Counted from the first letter of the stretch, positions 47,001-59,600 are shown. The stretch is DNA of 64,000 nucleotides from Ascaphus truei (GCA_036426205.1 WSYH01001258.1:62001-126000), one strand, 5' to 3'. Notes: a model not told the origin generated them from the letters alone. Program-made: numbers and translations.

Positions 47001-47902
47001 ATTGCTTGGAGTCTCAAATAAAATAAGGCAAACTAAATTCATCATAATGAGTGATGAATGATTTGCAAATGCTTTGAACTGAATTGTATCTCCCGCTTGA
47101 CCTCTATATTATTTGTTTTTTATCATACCTGCTCTTGGCGGTTCAGAGAAGGATGCACACTGAGTATCGCCTATTGGGCTCGCGTGTCATGGTATTATGA
47201 GAAGACCATTCAGGGTCCTAATTATATTGTTTTAATACATTAATCATTTTATTAAGCGACGTATCAGAAATGGTAACTATTCCATTTAAGTAGAAATGTA
47301 TTACGTTTTATGACTGATTTCATTATAGTAATGTTAAGTTAAGGCATTTCATGTCAAGGCACTAAAATACGGGACAATTATGCGTCCCTGGAAATGGAGA
47401 CCGCGCTCGTCTGTTATCTTCACGGGGAATCCTCTGAAAGGCCTCTTCTCCTGCTGCTCCTTCTCCCTCCGGTGATCAGCCGGCCATAAACAATCCAAAA
47501 TGTAAAACAAAAGGGGAGGTGGAGCGCAGAGAAAAAGAGAATACCAAGGTAAGATAAGGTCAATTTATTGAAACAACAATGCACAGTATTACTTACAATT
47601 GGTTAAAACCGCATGCATGTAGATGCTCCCACAAAGGTCTGTATAGGCGTCAGTTTAAAAACCCCTGTCCCGACTGCGACACACTGCGGCAGAGTCTCAC
47701 AGGGTCCCTGACCCGGAAGCGGAAGTGCAGCAGCACAAAGGTGGTAGGCGGGCTCTCAAGCTAGGTCAAGGGCTATGGCAATAGCAGCACCACTAGCGAG
47801 ATGACTGGGGAATTACCAACAATGACTAAAATGGGGAGAATCTAACGTGCTAGAAATGCACTCCTACCCAGGAGTGCAACTCAAAAGTATTGAGCAACCC
47901 TC

Positions 47903-47936
47903 AACGCGTTTCGCGCATTACAGCGCTTCGTCAGGA
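47903..47936 (-). ncRNA. Hammerhead-like motif, inverted tail
   Basis: Inverse of 50420-50449: CTGACGA, GCGC/GCGC helix II with TGTAAT loop, and GAAAC on the minus strand. Confidence 0.45.
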
Positions 47937-48639
47937 GGTATTAGGGCATTACAGGAGGTGGTCTTATATAGGTCACCACCTGATTGCCCAACACAAAAAA
48001 ACATGTGTTGAACATGCTACAAATTACTTCCCAATGGTGAATGTGACTAATGGTATATACACATACATATATAGAGACACAAAATATATTACCTATAAAC
48101 AATAAATACAATGATAACTGATGCTATCTCTAATAATACATATCTACCTACACTTACAACAATGATTCAAATAATAATTTAAATAATGATTTAAATAGAT
48201 AGCTGCCCCTTATTTATCACTAGTGTTACATTTTACATACTAATACAATTAAACCTTAAAAAACATATACTTCCTAATCCTAAAAATCATCATTGAATTA
48301 AAATAGAATAGAATAAAAATGAGCACAATAAAATATCCATACCTAAAATTATCCATACCTAAAATTATTTACCTAATACAATGAATCCACATCAAAGATT
48401 ATAATTAGAATGATAATCTATTTCTTATTTTAGGAAAGGATTTAATTCTATCATCTCGTTAAGGCCACCTGGGATTTTACTTTTCAAAGTATAGATCCAA
48501 TATTGTTCTCGTTGGAGTAGTTTTAGTTCCCTATTACCTTTCCTAATATCTCTTTGTATAATTTCCAACCCTCTAAAATGTAAACCCTTTGTTTCTCCAT
48601 TATGCTGCTCTAAAAAATGCATAGCCATAGGGTGACTTT

Positions 48640-49928
48640 TATATCCAGACCAATGGCACAGCGATGGGCACACGATTCGCTCCCAATTATGCAGGACCTT
48701 TTATGGGACTATGGGAGGAAGACTATGTGTGGTCCAATAATATATATCGTGAACATTTGGTTTATTACGGTAGATATATAGATGATATTCTACTGATTTG
48801 GTCTGGATCCAAATTAGCCTTAGATGAATTCATTTTATTTCTAAATAGTAATGATCGTAACATAGTCCTTAGTGGTGATATCAACACAACAGAAATTAAT
48901 TTTTTAGATTTACAATTAAAGGCAATAGGTAACAAAATAACTACAAAAACATTTTTTAAAAAGGTGGACGCCAATTCCTATTTAGATTATACGAGCAACC
49001 ATTCTGTTAATTGGCTCAACAATATCCCCTATGGACAATTTTTAAGGATACGTAGGAATTGTTCTGAACAAAAGGACTGCGATGATCAAACAAATATTTT
49101 AACACAGAGGTTTATAGATAAGGGATACAATAAAAATTTTTACAAAAATCTTTAATGAAAAGTAGAACCAGACAAAGATCAAATTTATTGATACCCAAAA
49201 AGAAGATTTTAGAAGTCCAAGAAAATTCTACACCTTTTTTTATTACTGATTTTATTAAACAAGAATGTAAGATAAAGACATTACTTAATAAACATTGGAA
49301 TATTCTATTAATGGACCCTGTTTTTAATAACAAATTAGCTGATAAACCGAAAGTAGTTTTTAGAAGGGCTATAAACCTCAAAAGTATTTTAGCACCAAGC
49401 CTTTTAAAAGAATCAAACAGTAAATCTGTTGCAAAAGCCAGTTTTTTACGTAAACCGATGGGCAATTATAAATGTGGCAAATGTGTGATGTGTCAATATA
49501 TGTCCCAAGAGAAAGTTTTTAAAGACCATCAGACTGGACTAACATACAAAATAAACCAGTTTATTACATGTCAAACAAGTCATTTGGTTTATATAATTGA
49601 TTGCCCGTGCAAAAAATACTACATTGGTAAAACTATTCACCCACTAAAAGTACGGATTGGGGAACATATCAATGGTATAAAAAATGCAAAAAGAAATATC
49701 GAATTAGGGAGGAAAGTACACAATTTGGCTATGCATTTTTTAGAGCAGCATAATGGAGAAACAAAGGGTTTACATTTTAGAGGGTTGGAAATTATACAAA
49801 GAGATATTAGGAAAGGTAATAGGGAACTAAAACTACTCCAACGAGAACAATATTGGATCTATACTTTGAAAAGTAAAATCCCAGGTGGCCTTAACGAGAT
49901 GATAGAATTAAATCCTTTCCTAAAATAA
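48640..49928 (+). pseudogene. PLE RT C-terminal half and GIY-YIG nuclease
   Basis: The body opens with TAMGTRFAPNYAGPFMGLWE-like sequence (about 48655), then GRYIDDILLIWSG (YIDD catalytic box), INFLDLQLKAIGN, and the thumb NIPYGQFLRIRRNCSE with RFIDKGYNKNFY. A single-base frame change at about 49150 leads into the second frame (49155-49928). That frame has CGKCVMC cysteines, HLVYIIDCPCKKYYIGKT (GIY-YIG), LKVRIGEH and REQYWIYTLKSKIPGGLNE. The RT N-terminal half, with the first catalytic Asp, is absent because of 5' truncation, so the copy cannot be autonomous, although the remaining code is almost intact. Confidence 0.88.
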
Positions 49929-50419
49929 GAAATAGATTATCATTCTAATTATAATCTTTGATGTGGATTCATTGTATTAGGTAAATAATTTTAGGTATGG
50001 ATAATTTTAGGTATGGATATTTTATTGTGCTCATTTTTATTCTATTCTATTTTAATTCAATGATGATTTTTAGGATTAGGAAGTATATGTTTTTTAAGGT
50101 TTAATTGTATTAGTATGTAAAATGTAACACTAGTGATAAATAAGGGGCAGCTATCTATTTAAATCATTATTTAAATTATTATTTGAATCATTGTTGTAAG
50201 TGTAGGTAGATATGTATTATTAGAGATAGCATCAGTTATCATTGTATTTATTGTTTATAGGTAATATGTTTTGTGTCTCTATATATGTATGTGTATATAC
50301 CATTAGTCACATTCACCATTGGGAAGTAATTTGTAGCATGTTCAACACATGTTTTTTTGTGTTGGGCAATCAGGTGGTGACCTATATATAAACCACCTCC
50401 TGTAATGCCCTAATACCTC

Positions 50420-50449
50420 CTGACGAAGCGCTGTAATGCGCGAAACGCG
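50420..50449 (+). ncRNA. Hammerhead-like motif in PLE tail
   Basis: CTGACGA (50420-50426), A, GCGC-TGTAAT-GCGC helix II, and GAAAC at 50442-50446 followed by GCGTTG. No convincing helix III closing strand was seen nearby, so it may act only with a partner copy or be inactive. Confidence 0.45.
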
Positions 50450-50864
50450 TTGAGGGTTGCTCAATACTTTTGAGTTGCACTCCTGGGTAGGAGTGCATTT
50501 CTAGCACGTTAGATTCTCCCCATTTTAGTCATTGTTGGTAATTCCCCAGTCATCTCGCTAGTGGTGCTGCTATTGCAATAGCCCTTGACCTAGCTTGAGA
50601 GCCCGCCTTCCACCTTTGTGCTGCTGCACTTCCGGTTCCGGGTCAGCGACCCTGTGAGACTCTGCAGCAGTGTGTCGCAGTCGGGACAGGGGGTTTTAAA
50701 CTGACGCCTATACAGACCTTTGTGGGAGCATCTACATGCATGCGGTTTTAACCAATTGTAAGTAATACTGTGCATTGTTGTTTCAATAAATTGACCTTAT
50801 CTTTCCTTGGTATTCTCTTTTTCTCTGCGCTCCACCTCCCCTTTTGTTTTACAATTATGCGTCC

Positions 50865-53149
50865 AGACAGACCTTCTGGTACAACAGGAAAAGTCAATGA
50901 AATAAGGTGAAATTCCATATATAAGGGACATCTGGCAACTCTATGTTAGAATACTGTCTGATGCAAAATCCAGCTTTTTACATATGTTTTCATTTTTCTT
51001 AGCCTTCTTGTCCCCTATTCATTATGCTATGAAACTACTTCCCTGTGCTAGAGAAGAGTTTAGTCCCATTCATTTGAATGTAGTTGAGCTCTTCTCCAGG
51101 AGGGGAGCAGCTTCATAGCATACTAAATAGGGGACATTCATTCTGGTAAAATTGTAGGTACAGCTTTGTGTATACTGCAGTGCTGTACAATTTAATTTCC
51201 AAAGGACTGAACTCAGTGCACCCACATATGATTGCAGACACACATAATATGTGATTCTCTTCATAGCTAGTTTTGTAGTTTCCTAATTTGACTGTATATG
51301 CAAAAGCAATTCACTTACGTAAAAGTGAATGTGAGTTATGCAGAGTGTGTGTGTGTGGTTTTTCTGACCTTGTGACACAAAGGGGATTGGCTTCCACGGC
51401 TAGAAATGAAAGAAAAAAAAAAGTACACTCTGTACTTCCCCTGTTGCCATTTCAGAACATCCTAGAGTCAGCTGACACTTAATCACATTATACTTTACTT
51501 TGGTTGACAGGACTTTCTCAGAATTATGAGGCTATTTATGGCAGGTTAGAACTTAATGAAAAAATCCAAGCAGATGAATTTATAAGCAGGTAGGCAGTTG
51601 CCCGTCTCTGTTTGAATATCACTAACGTGAGTCAAATAAAGTCATGCCAGCAGAACATAGACGCAAAGGATTCCCCAGACTTCTGTTGGTGTCTGTACTG
51701 CATTTCTGGAAAAAAACCAAAAACATACTTTTAATTAAATTATATAGTAATTATATATTTAGGTGTTTGGGACCAGTCGACCAGTTTTATCGAACAGGTG
51801 CTCATCCAACTGGTCTATTGGATAAATATCAGCAGAGCAGTCACTTACTACTGTACATAGCTGGACATTAGGGAATGAGAAAAACTGTTCATGATATAAC
51901 ATTTTGAGTCCAGTATTTTATGCTCTGAGCCTTTGTTCGGAGCCGTTCTACTCTCTTGGTGACTGAAGGAGGACTTCAACACTTTTATTGCTCAAATCCA
52001 GTAAGGGAACAAAAGTTGTTTCAACGTAACCAAAAAAGTAGTAGGCACTTCTTGTATCAAATACAAAATGTACTTTATACAATATGAATGAAGTAAAAAT
52101 AGCCGTTAGTCCACTTTTTACAAATAAAGGAGCTATAGTATAAACTCTGAAGTGGCTGTCACACCCATTCAAATCTTCACAGTTTATAGATTCGGACCCA
52201 ACGTTTTAAAACGGTGAGGATAAATAAGAATGTTTAGACGATGCATTAGCCATTCACACATCATAGACTGTGGTCATTTTCTATTCCTGGTTTCCTTCTA
52301 CTTTAGGAAATTATAGCTCAAAAAGCGATTCTCCATTTTTGTAAATATCATCTCCTTTCATCAAAATAGTTTTAAAAATCCCAAGCAGATCTAATTAGTT
52401 TTAACTGAAAAAAAAAACAATGAAAGCATTATAGCTGTATGTAGCAATATATATGATAAGTTATTTGAAAACAACATGTTTTTTCCACACTAGCAGCACT
52501 ATTCATGTTTCAAGTTAGTTTTACAATACACAGTGGTCGAAGTGTGATGGTATTAAGGAATAAGGAGTACCAGTACTTTTTTATTTTCACACCCAGAGTA
52601 CCATTACTTTCCAAGCTTACAATTATACTTTATCTTATTAAAGAAAAAAGAATTTATTTTAGAATCTCCTCTCCATTTCTATTTTTACTATATAGGCATT
52701 GCGTACATCTTCCTACAATATAGTTCCAAGGACAATGCCCCACTGTTTGATAAATGTTGATCTTTTTTAAAACCTGGCTTATTTTTAAGCTACTGTATAT
52801 CGAGCACTGATAACATAGACCCGAGGTGGGCAACCCTATTGCTAAAAGTGGTGAATTGGCCATGAAAATGTGGCGAATGTGAGTTTGCCATCTCCCACAG
52901 TAAAATAAACTTTTTCCTGGCTGTGTGTGCTGGTTGCCGCTTTCTGAATGAGTCAACGAAGTGAACCAGCAGCAGGTGATAGTGCTGAGGTGAGTGAAGC
53001 AGCCTATTTTGATCTGGTTCAATACTGATTGGCCGGCGAAGCCAGCCAATTCAGTTAAACAGCAATTCTACTTGTTGCCAAGTAGAACAAAGAAAAACCA
53101 GTCAAACAAATATATAAGGGAATCAACAAGTGCACTGTAAAAAATGCAC
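50865..53149. other. Unassigned DNA inside the env insertion
   Basis: AT-rich sequence without recognised transposon code. It is the right-hand continuation of the target DNA (46380-47387) into which the 47388 PLE inserted. It contains one exon-like segment at 51511-51589. Its presence inside a PLE-bounded insertion is unexplained. It could be an unknown element or captured host DNA. Confidence 0.4.
51511..51589 (+). CDS. Possible 79-nt exon, unassigned
   Basis: A pyrimidine-containing acceptor (GGTTGACAG) precedes a 79-nt segment open in one frame, LSQNYEAIYGRLELNEKIQA-DEFIS, followed by the donor AG|GTAGGC. The residue mix is protein-like and the other frames are closed. I do not recognise the protein. 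No neighbouring exon was found and it lies within insertion DNA, so it may be chance. Confidence 0.2.
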
Positions 53150-54466
53150 TTAAAAAAGAAGGGTTAACTCAGAAGACCCCATGATGGGGGATACCGAGCA
53201 GAGCACCCCGCCTAACGCCCTCTGGGAGGCAAACTCCGAAACCGTCCCAGCGGACTCGGCGTACGTGAACTCTGCCCGAATACGGGAGTGCACCAGCGCC
53301 CGGAACACTGCCACGATGTTCGTTGGGACCCCCTTCTCCAAACGCTGCTTCCTGGTCTTGTAAATGGCTACCTTAGCCACTGCCAGGAGCAGGTTGACTA
53401 GGAGATCCCTAGGCTTATTGTCTCGGGACACTGGGCACCCAAAAATAAAATGATGAGGAGAGAAGTTTAACCAGAACTTCAGGAGAAGGCTCCTCAAGAA
53501 GGACAAGAGTGGCTGCAGTCTGGCGCAACTCAAATAAATGTGAAATACGGACTCCCGCTCGCCACAGAAAGGACAGGCGGCGGGGGAGTCCGTGAAGTGT
53601 GCCAAATACTCTCCTGTGCTCAGTGCACCGTGGAGGACCCTCTAACTCAAATCCCCGGCGGGACGGGGAACCAAAGCTGAATAGAGCTCTCTCCACCGGG
53701 GTCTCTCGCCCTCGTTCCCAAAAAATACCCGCCTCCAGATGGTATCTGGGCGGGTGACAAGGGTGAGGTAGTGCACTATATTGAGCACCAGAGAATACAG
53801 GACTTTCCTCGGCATGCCGCGAAAACATGCCGGGGACATATCCCCCAACCTGCTGAGGTTTGGGGAGATAAGAGCCCGAGGGGGTTGCCTTGGTTTGGGT
53901 TCTACGCAAAGATCCGGAGAGCTGAAGTTGATAGGTTGACAAGGCTCTCCGGTCTGCAAAACCCCCTCGATGAAGGTGCGTGAGTCGGGGTGGATGGCAT
54001 CTTTAATCTCCTGGATCAAACGACGAGGGACGCGGGCAGTAAGCAGACCCATACGGGGCGCGAGCTCCTCTGCTCCTACCCAGTCCCGCCGCTCATAGTC
54101 CAGGAGATCCCCGACTCTGGTCACCTGCGCCAGGATTAGCCGGCGGCAAATAGAGGGTGAATCCAACATCCGAGCCCCCACTGCCGGATTATACAGCAGG
54201 GGCTCAGCGAGGAAATCAACCCCCACCGCCTGTTCCTTCCTGGTCGCGGAGACCAGTTTCCAGGCCTTCAGTAAGTCCCGGTAGTATGCCGGCAGCACCG
54301 AGAGGTTTCTACCTAAACCCTCGGGCCTGATGAAAAAAAGTTGCCGGTCATATCTCATATTGTGCAGCTGGCGAAAGAAAAAGGTCGCCAGCTGGCACCA
54401 CTGCGGAGACAGATCTGCGAATAGGTATCTCTGCAGGTACTGGAGGCGGAAAGTGTGTTCGCTAGT
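53150..54466 (-). pseudogene. LINE ORF2 C-terminal fragment (Tx1/L1-like)
   Basis: The minus frame runs from 54466 with LQYLQRYLFADLSPQW, AVGVDFLAEPLLYNP and a basic C-terminal region. A TAG near 53640 is followed in the same frame by a zinc-binding motif, CPFCGERESVFHIYLSCARL (C-x2-C...H...C), typical of the 3' end of LINE ORF2. RT motifs are missing, so it is 5' truncated. The codons before 54466 (MAIAATTS) come from the PLE tail next to it. The C-terminus lies near 53150. No poly(A) or target duplication was clear. Confidence 0.75.
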
Positions 54467-54756
54467 GGTTGCTGCTATTGCCATAGCCTTTGACCTAGCT
54501 TGAGAGCCCGCCTACCACCTTTGTGTTGCTGCACTTCCGGTTCCGGGTCAGGGACCCTGTGAGAATCTGCAGCAGTGTATCGCAGTCGGGACAGGGGGAT
54601 TTAAACTGACGCTGTATACAGATCTTTGTGGGAGCATCTACATGCATGCGGTTTTAACCAATTGTAAGTAATACTGTGCATTGTTGTTTCAATAAATTAC
54701 CTCATCTTACCTTGGCATTTCTCTTTTTCTCTGCGCTCCACCTCCCCTTCTGTTTT
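54467..54756 (+). mobile_element. PLE tail, right end of env insertion
   Basis: Matches 50556-50850, from GCTAGTGGTGCTGCTATTGC to CTCCACCTCCCCTTTTGTTT, with small differences. It abuts the LINE fragment on the left and the 14-bp target duplication on the right. Confidence 0.85.
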
Positions 54757-54770
54757 TTCTTTCCATAAAC

Positions 54771-55687
54771 TACTTTTCAGTCCTGCAGTGTTTGGTGTTT
54801 TTCTCTTGTTTCTGAGACGCCCTGCAGGTAATTCTTTGGTGATTGTAAATGCGGGGACCACTTTCCCTAAATAACAAGATCCTATCCAGTTGCAAGGTAA
54901 GATTCTATATGCCCACTTTCCACAGAGTCAATAAATTCCACGTGGTAGAGTAACGTTTCTGCATCCACGAAAAATTGCATCTACTGATAAAGATGTGTTT
55001 GCAGCTATGTATTTTGTTGCTGCTATTTGTTTTGCTCTATATTGTGTCTGATTCAGTGTACTGTTATCTATGCATTTGTACCAATAAGAAATTGATCTTC
55101 GGTCTTTGTTTACATATATTTCTAGTTGAAAACAAGTGTCATATGTGGGAGGGAGGACTTCACCTATGGAAACATTTCCAGTTGTACTGCTTATGTAACA
55201 ACCTCCCACTGGAATATTATTCATTAACGGCACCCTGTTAAATTCTTTGGAGAATTGTCCAGTCAACATATCTGGTAATCTTGGTGTGTCATTTGCTGCA
55301 GGAGTTAATTCTTCCTGGGTATAAGGAATGCCAATCCAGGGTGACTCCTGATTATGAGGTACAGTACATAACCACATACCCAGCAAGATTCGTTAATACC
55401 AGATTTCTGGTATATTGTTCTGCATGTGTCCATAAATGTATTATCCCTTTCCCAAGGGGTTAAATGCAAGTCTCGTTTGTTTCTGGATGTACCAGTGGAC
55501 TTTGTGATGTTTGTGGGTGAGATACTTTGTGTAGTGTTACCTTGACCATGGTGATAGATATCTGCGATGTACTGTATAAGGAACACACGCAGATGAGTAT
55601 TGTTGACAAAGCTCCGCAGAGCATCATCATGACAATTCTGTCATCTCTCTGTGGGTTATACCTTCGCAGACCCAATGGTCTGTACAT
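54771..55687 (-). pseudogene. env: ERV env, surface subunit
   Basis: Starts at ATG 55687 (MYRPLGLRRYNPQRDD), followed by a hydrophobic signal or anchor (IVMMMLCGALSTILICVCSL). Several N-x-S/T sites and cysteines follow, including ESCWVC, a CWxC-like motif expected in surface subunits with a disulfide isomerase motif. Near the end is RNKR (minus, 54802-54813), a furin-type cleavage site ahead of the TM subunit. Frameshifts near 55560 and 55375 and a TGA near 54925 inactivate it. The reading frame continues across the 10-kb insertion into 44759. Confidence 0.8.
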
Positions 55688-55712
55688 CTTAAAATTCTAA
55701 CTTATACACATA

Positions 55713-56335
55713 AGTAACTCACCTCATGAAATATATAATGGGGTAGGCCAAGGTTTTGCCCCAGGCCATTAGAATTTAATGAAGCATGATCATGAGCCTC
55801 CTGATGCTATCAGCGTGTATTGTATAGATAATGACATTTCTAGCTCGTCTTCACCGGTCACAGGTACAAAGCAGGCAGTTGCTACCAAAGAAAACACAAA
55901 CCAGCTATCTATTCTCAGGAAGGCCGATTGGGTTATGGCAAGGCATTTCCTACATAAGCACGCTCTTTATTCCAAGATGGAAAGGCCCTTTTCAAATTCT
56001 TCTCACCACCAATTACAGCCAATTAAAGTAGCAGACACTTTCTTCCTGGATCCACTAACACACTGGAAACTCATTCCAGCTGTATCAAAGACCAAAGACA
56101 TCTAAAGCAAAGACATCTAAAGCCACAGCCAACATCAAGTTAACATTTTGGCGAGTCAAAACCTGACTGTTAACCAACGAGTAAAATAAAATACCAGGCC
56201 GGTTTATCAGTAACATTTCCAGTTTTTCAAAAACACTCAAAATTCATTTTTTCAGAGACTCAATATTCCTGATTTGTATCAGAAACATTTCATTTTTCAG
56301 AGACTCAATATTTTTATTCTTTTATAGACGTGTGT
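55713..56335. repeat. Inverted duplication of pol 3' end and env leader
   Basis: This segment is the inverse of 56385 to about 56960: the + frame 55779-56105 re-reads the last ~100 codons of pol with stops and changes (ends LIPAVSKTKDI). The env start sequence (GCAGACCCAATGGTCTGTAC) appears at both 55664-55687 and 56341-56363, on either side of it. It is therefore an inverted copy inserted at the env start, giving a hairpin with ~570-620 bp arms and a ~50-bp loop. The arms carry 55-bp direct repeats of ATTGAGTCTCTGAAAAA. Confidence 0.75.
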
Positions 56336-56605
56336 TTTCGCAGACCCAATGGTCTGTACATCTTAAAATTCTAACTTATACACACTATAAAAGAATAAAA
56401 ATATTGAGTCTCTGAAAAATGAAATGTTCTGATACAAATCAGGAATATTGAGTCTCTGAAAAAATAGAATGTTTTGAGTTTTTGAAAAACTGAAATGTTC
56501 TGATAAAACCAGGCCTGGTATTTTATTTTACTCGTTGGTTAACAGTCAGAGTTTTGACTCGCCAAAATGTTAACTTGATGTGGCTGTGCTTTAGATGTCT
56601 TTGCT

Positions 56606-59600
56606 TTAGATGTCTTTGGTCTTTGATACAGCTGGAATGAGTTTCACGTGTGTTACGTGGATCCAGGAAGAAATGTCTGCTACTTTAATTGCTGTATTGG
56701 TGGTGAGAAGAATTTGAAAAGGGCCTTTCCATCTTGGATGAAGAGCGTGCTTATGTAGGAAATGCTTGACCATTACCCAATCGCCTTCCTGGAGATGATG
56801 CTGTTTTGTGTTTTCTTTGGTACACTGCACTGCTTGTACCTGTGAGTGAAGAGACTTAAGAAATGTCATTAATCTTATACAATACACGCTGATTAAGTCA
56901 TCAGTGAGTGCATGATCATGCTTCATTAATTCTAATGTGCCGGCACAAACCATTGGCCTACCCATTATTATTTCATGAGGAGTTAATCTAGTCTTGCCCT
57001 GCGGAGTACTTCTGATTGCCATTAGTGCTAATGAAAGAGCATCTGGCCATTGCAATTTTGTTTCTGCACAAATTTTACTGATTTTATTCTTTAGGACCCC
57101 ATTGGTCCTCTCAACTTTGCCAGCGCTCTGCGGATGATAGGGGCAGTGCAGATGATGGATAATACCTAGGACCTTAGCAAGATCCTGAACTACTGCGGCA
57201 GTGAAATGTGTGCCTTGGTCTGAAAAAATATGCTGAGGAATTCCATATCTAGGAATGAACTCATGTAGTAGCTTCTTAGCCACTGAGCGAGCATCTGCGT
57301 GTTCACAAGGGTATGCTTCAGTCCATCCTGAGAACATGCAAACAACAACCAAAACATAGTGATAGTGTAGGCTACGTGGCATTTCAATTAAATCAATTTG
57401 TAAGTTGCGAAATGGACCCTGAGGGCATAAGATTTTTCCTGGGCCAACAGAAACATGTTTTCCAATGTTATGTAATTGGCAGATGTGGCATGAAGAACAA
57501 AAATCTTTTATCTTAGGGCCTATATGCGGTGCAAACCAATCATTTCTGATGGTAAGCAACATCCCTCCAGCATGAATGTGTGATAACCCATGAGCCATGC
57601 GAATTATATATGGCTCTAACGAAGGAGGTAAAACTGGTTTGTCATCAGGGCCTCCAAACCAAAATTCCCCTTTTTGTTGATAACCCTTGCTTGTCCAGTC
57701 CTGGACAACATCTGCGGTTAACTGCTTGTAAAAAGAAGCTAAATCAAGTGGTATGGTAATGGGTGTGTCTGGGTCAGGTGTTTTAAGAACATATGCCTGC
57801 ACATATGGACGTCCGGCTGCTTGCTTTGCAGTTGCATCAGCAAAGGCATTACCTTTGGATATCTCATCTTTCTTATTTGTATGAGCAGCCACTTTGATGA
57901 CAGCTAATGACTGTGGAAGTAAAAGTGCATATAATAGATTTGCAATATGTTTTGCATTATGAATTGGTGAACCAGTAGCAGTAATAAATCCTCTGAGTCG
58001 CCAGAGAGCGCCAAAATCATGTACAACACCAAAAGCATAGCGTGAGTCAGTATAAATATTTACATTCTTTCCAACTGATAAGACACAAGCTTCAGTTAAG
58101 GCACATAACTCAGCTATTTGGGCAGAATAATGAGACGGAAGAGGATTACTGAGCAAGATCTCTTTGTTGGAAACTACAGAATAACCTGTGCATCTTTTTC
58201 CTTCAACATTAATATAAGATGAGCCATCCACGAAAATTTCCATGTCTGGATTTTCAATGGGAATTTCAAAAAGATTATTTCTAATCATAGTGATTGTGTC
58301 CGTCTGAACTATACAGTCGTGGTGTGAGTCACCCTCCTCTGGCAGTGGAAGAAGTGTAGCTGGATTGAGTGTAATGCATCGGTGAACAGTTATATTTTCA
58401 GAGCCCTGTAATATAACTTCATATCTGGTAAGTCTGCTGTTTATTATTTGTGTGGATCTGCGTAGAAGTAATGTAGATACTGAATGTGGGACATACACTT
58501 GTAATGTATGACCCTGGACAAGAGGTTGAGCTGTGTCAACAAGAACTGCAGCAGCTGCTACGGCACGAAGGCAAGGCGGGAATGCCTGTGCAACTGCATC
58601 AAGCTTAGTGCTGAAATAAGCTACAGGACGCTGTCTGCTGCCATGAGTTTGAGTTAAAACTCCTGAGGCATGTCCTTTGTTCTCGTGGCAGTACAGTGCA
58701 AAGGGTAATGCATAGTTAGGCAGCCCTAGTGAAGGAGCTGACATTAAGCACTGTTTTAGAGTACAGAAAGCTAGTTCTGTCTCTTCAGTCCAAGGGACTG
58801 GTTCAGTAACCCCTTTGCGGGTTAATTGCTGTAGGGGTTCTGCAATGTGTGAAAAATTGGGAATCCATTGTCTGCAGTATCCTGCCATTCCCAGAAATCC
58901 TCTTACTTGTTTCTGTGTCTGTGGTCTGGGTGTATTTTGAATAGGTGTGATCCTATCAGGGTTAATGGATCTTTGGCCTAGTGATACAATCTGGCCTAGA
59001 TAAAGCACTTTAGTTTGACATAATTGTAGCTTTTGTCTATTAACTTTATGTCCCTTTGTAGCCAATACTCTCAGCAAAGCTACAGAGTCTGTTTTACATG
59101 CTTCCAGTGATTGAGAAGCTAATAACAAATCATCCACATACTGGATTAGGACTGAGCCCTCTGGCAGACAAATGTCCTGTAAATCTCGTTGCAAAATCTG
59201 TGAGAATAAACTTGGCGCTTCGGTATAACCTTGTGGTAATCTTGACCATTTATATTGTCTACCTTTGAAAGTGAAAGCGAAGAGAAATTGACTATTTTTA
59301 TGTACTGGTAAACTGAAATATGCTGAAGATAGGTCAATTGCAGTGAAATAACATGCTGTTGGAGGAATGGATGATAAAATGGTTGCTGGATTAGGAACCA
59401 CTGGAAATATTGGTTGTACTATTTTGTTGATTGCTCTTAAATCTTGTACAAACCTATACTTGGGAGGATTTGAATGGGGCTTAATAATTGGTAAAATTGG
59501 AGTGTTACAAACACTGGTTGTTGGGATTATAACTCCTTCTTGAAGAAGTTCTGCTATCACAGGGGTGATTCCTTCTAATGCACTCCTACTAAGAGGATAC

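Larger units (their letters stand above)
47388..50850 (+). mobile_element. Young PLE with inverted tail, exact 14-bp TSD
   Basis: ACAATTATGCGTCC flanks the element at 47374-47387 and 50851-50864. Layout: a leader of ~110 bp, an inverted copy of the tail and of the last ~70 codons (to 48627), a 5'-truncated RT plus GIY-YIG coding body (48640-49928), then the tail (49929-50850). The inverted arms are about 1.13 kb and almost identical, so the insertion is recent. The same leader is at 44760. Confidence 0.9.
44760..54756. mobile_element. 10-kb composite insertion in env, 14-bp TSD
   Basis: TTCTTTCCATAAAC occurs at 44746-44759 and again at 54757-54770, and removing what lies between restores one env frame. 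The left end (CTGGAAATGGAGACCGCG..., 44760-44930) is the same leader and inverted-tail start as the PLE at 47388. The right end (54467-54756) is the tail of that PLE family. It was therefore a PLE insertion, with later insertions or captured DNA inside. Contents are listed separately. Confidence 0.8.
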
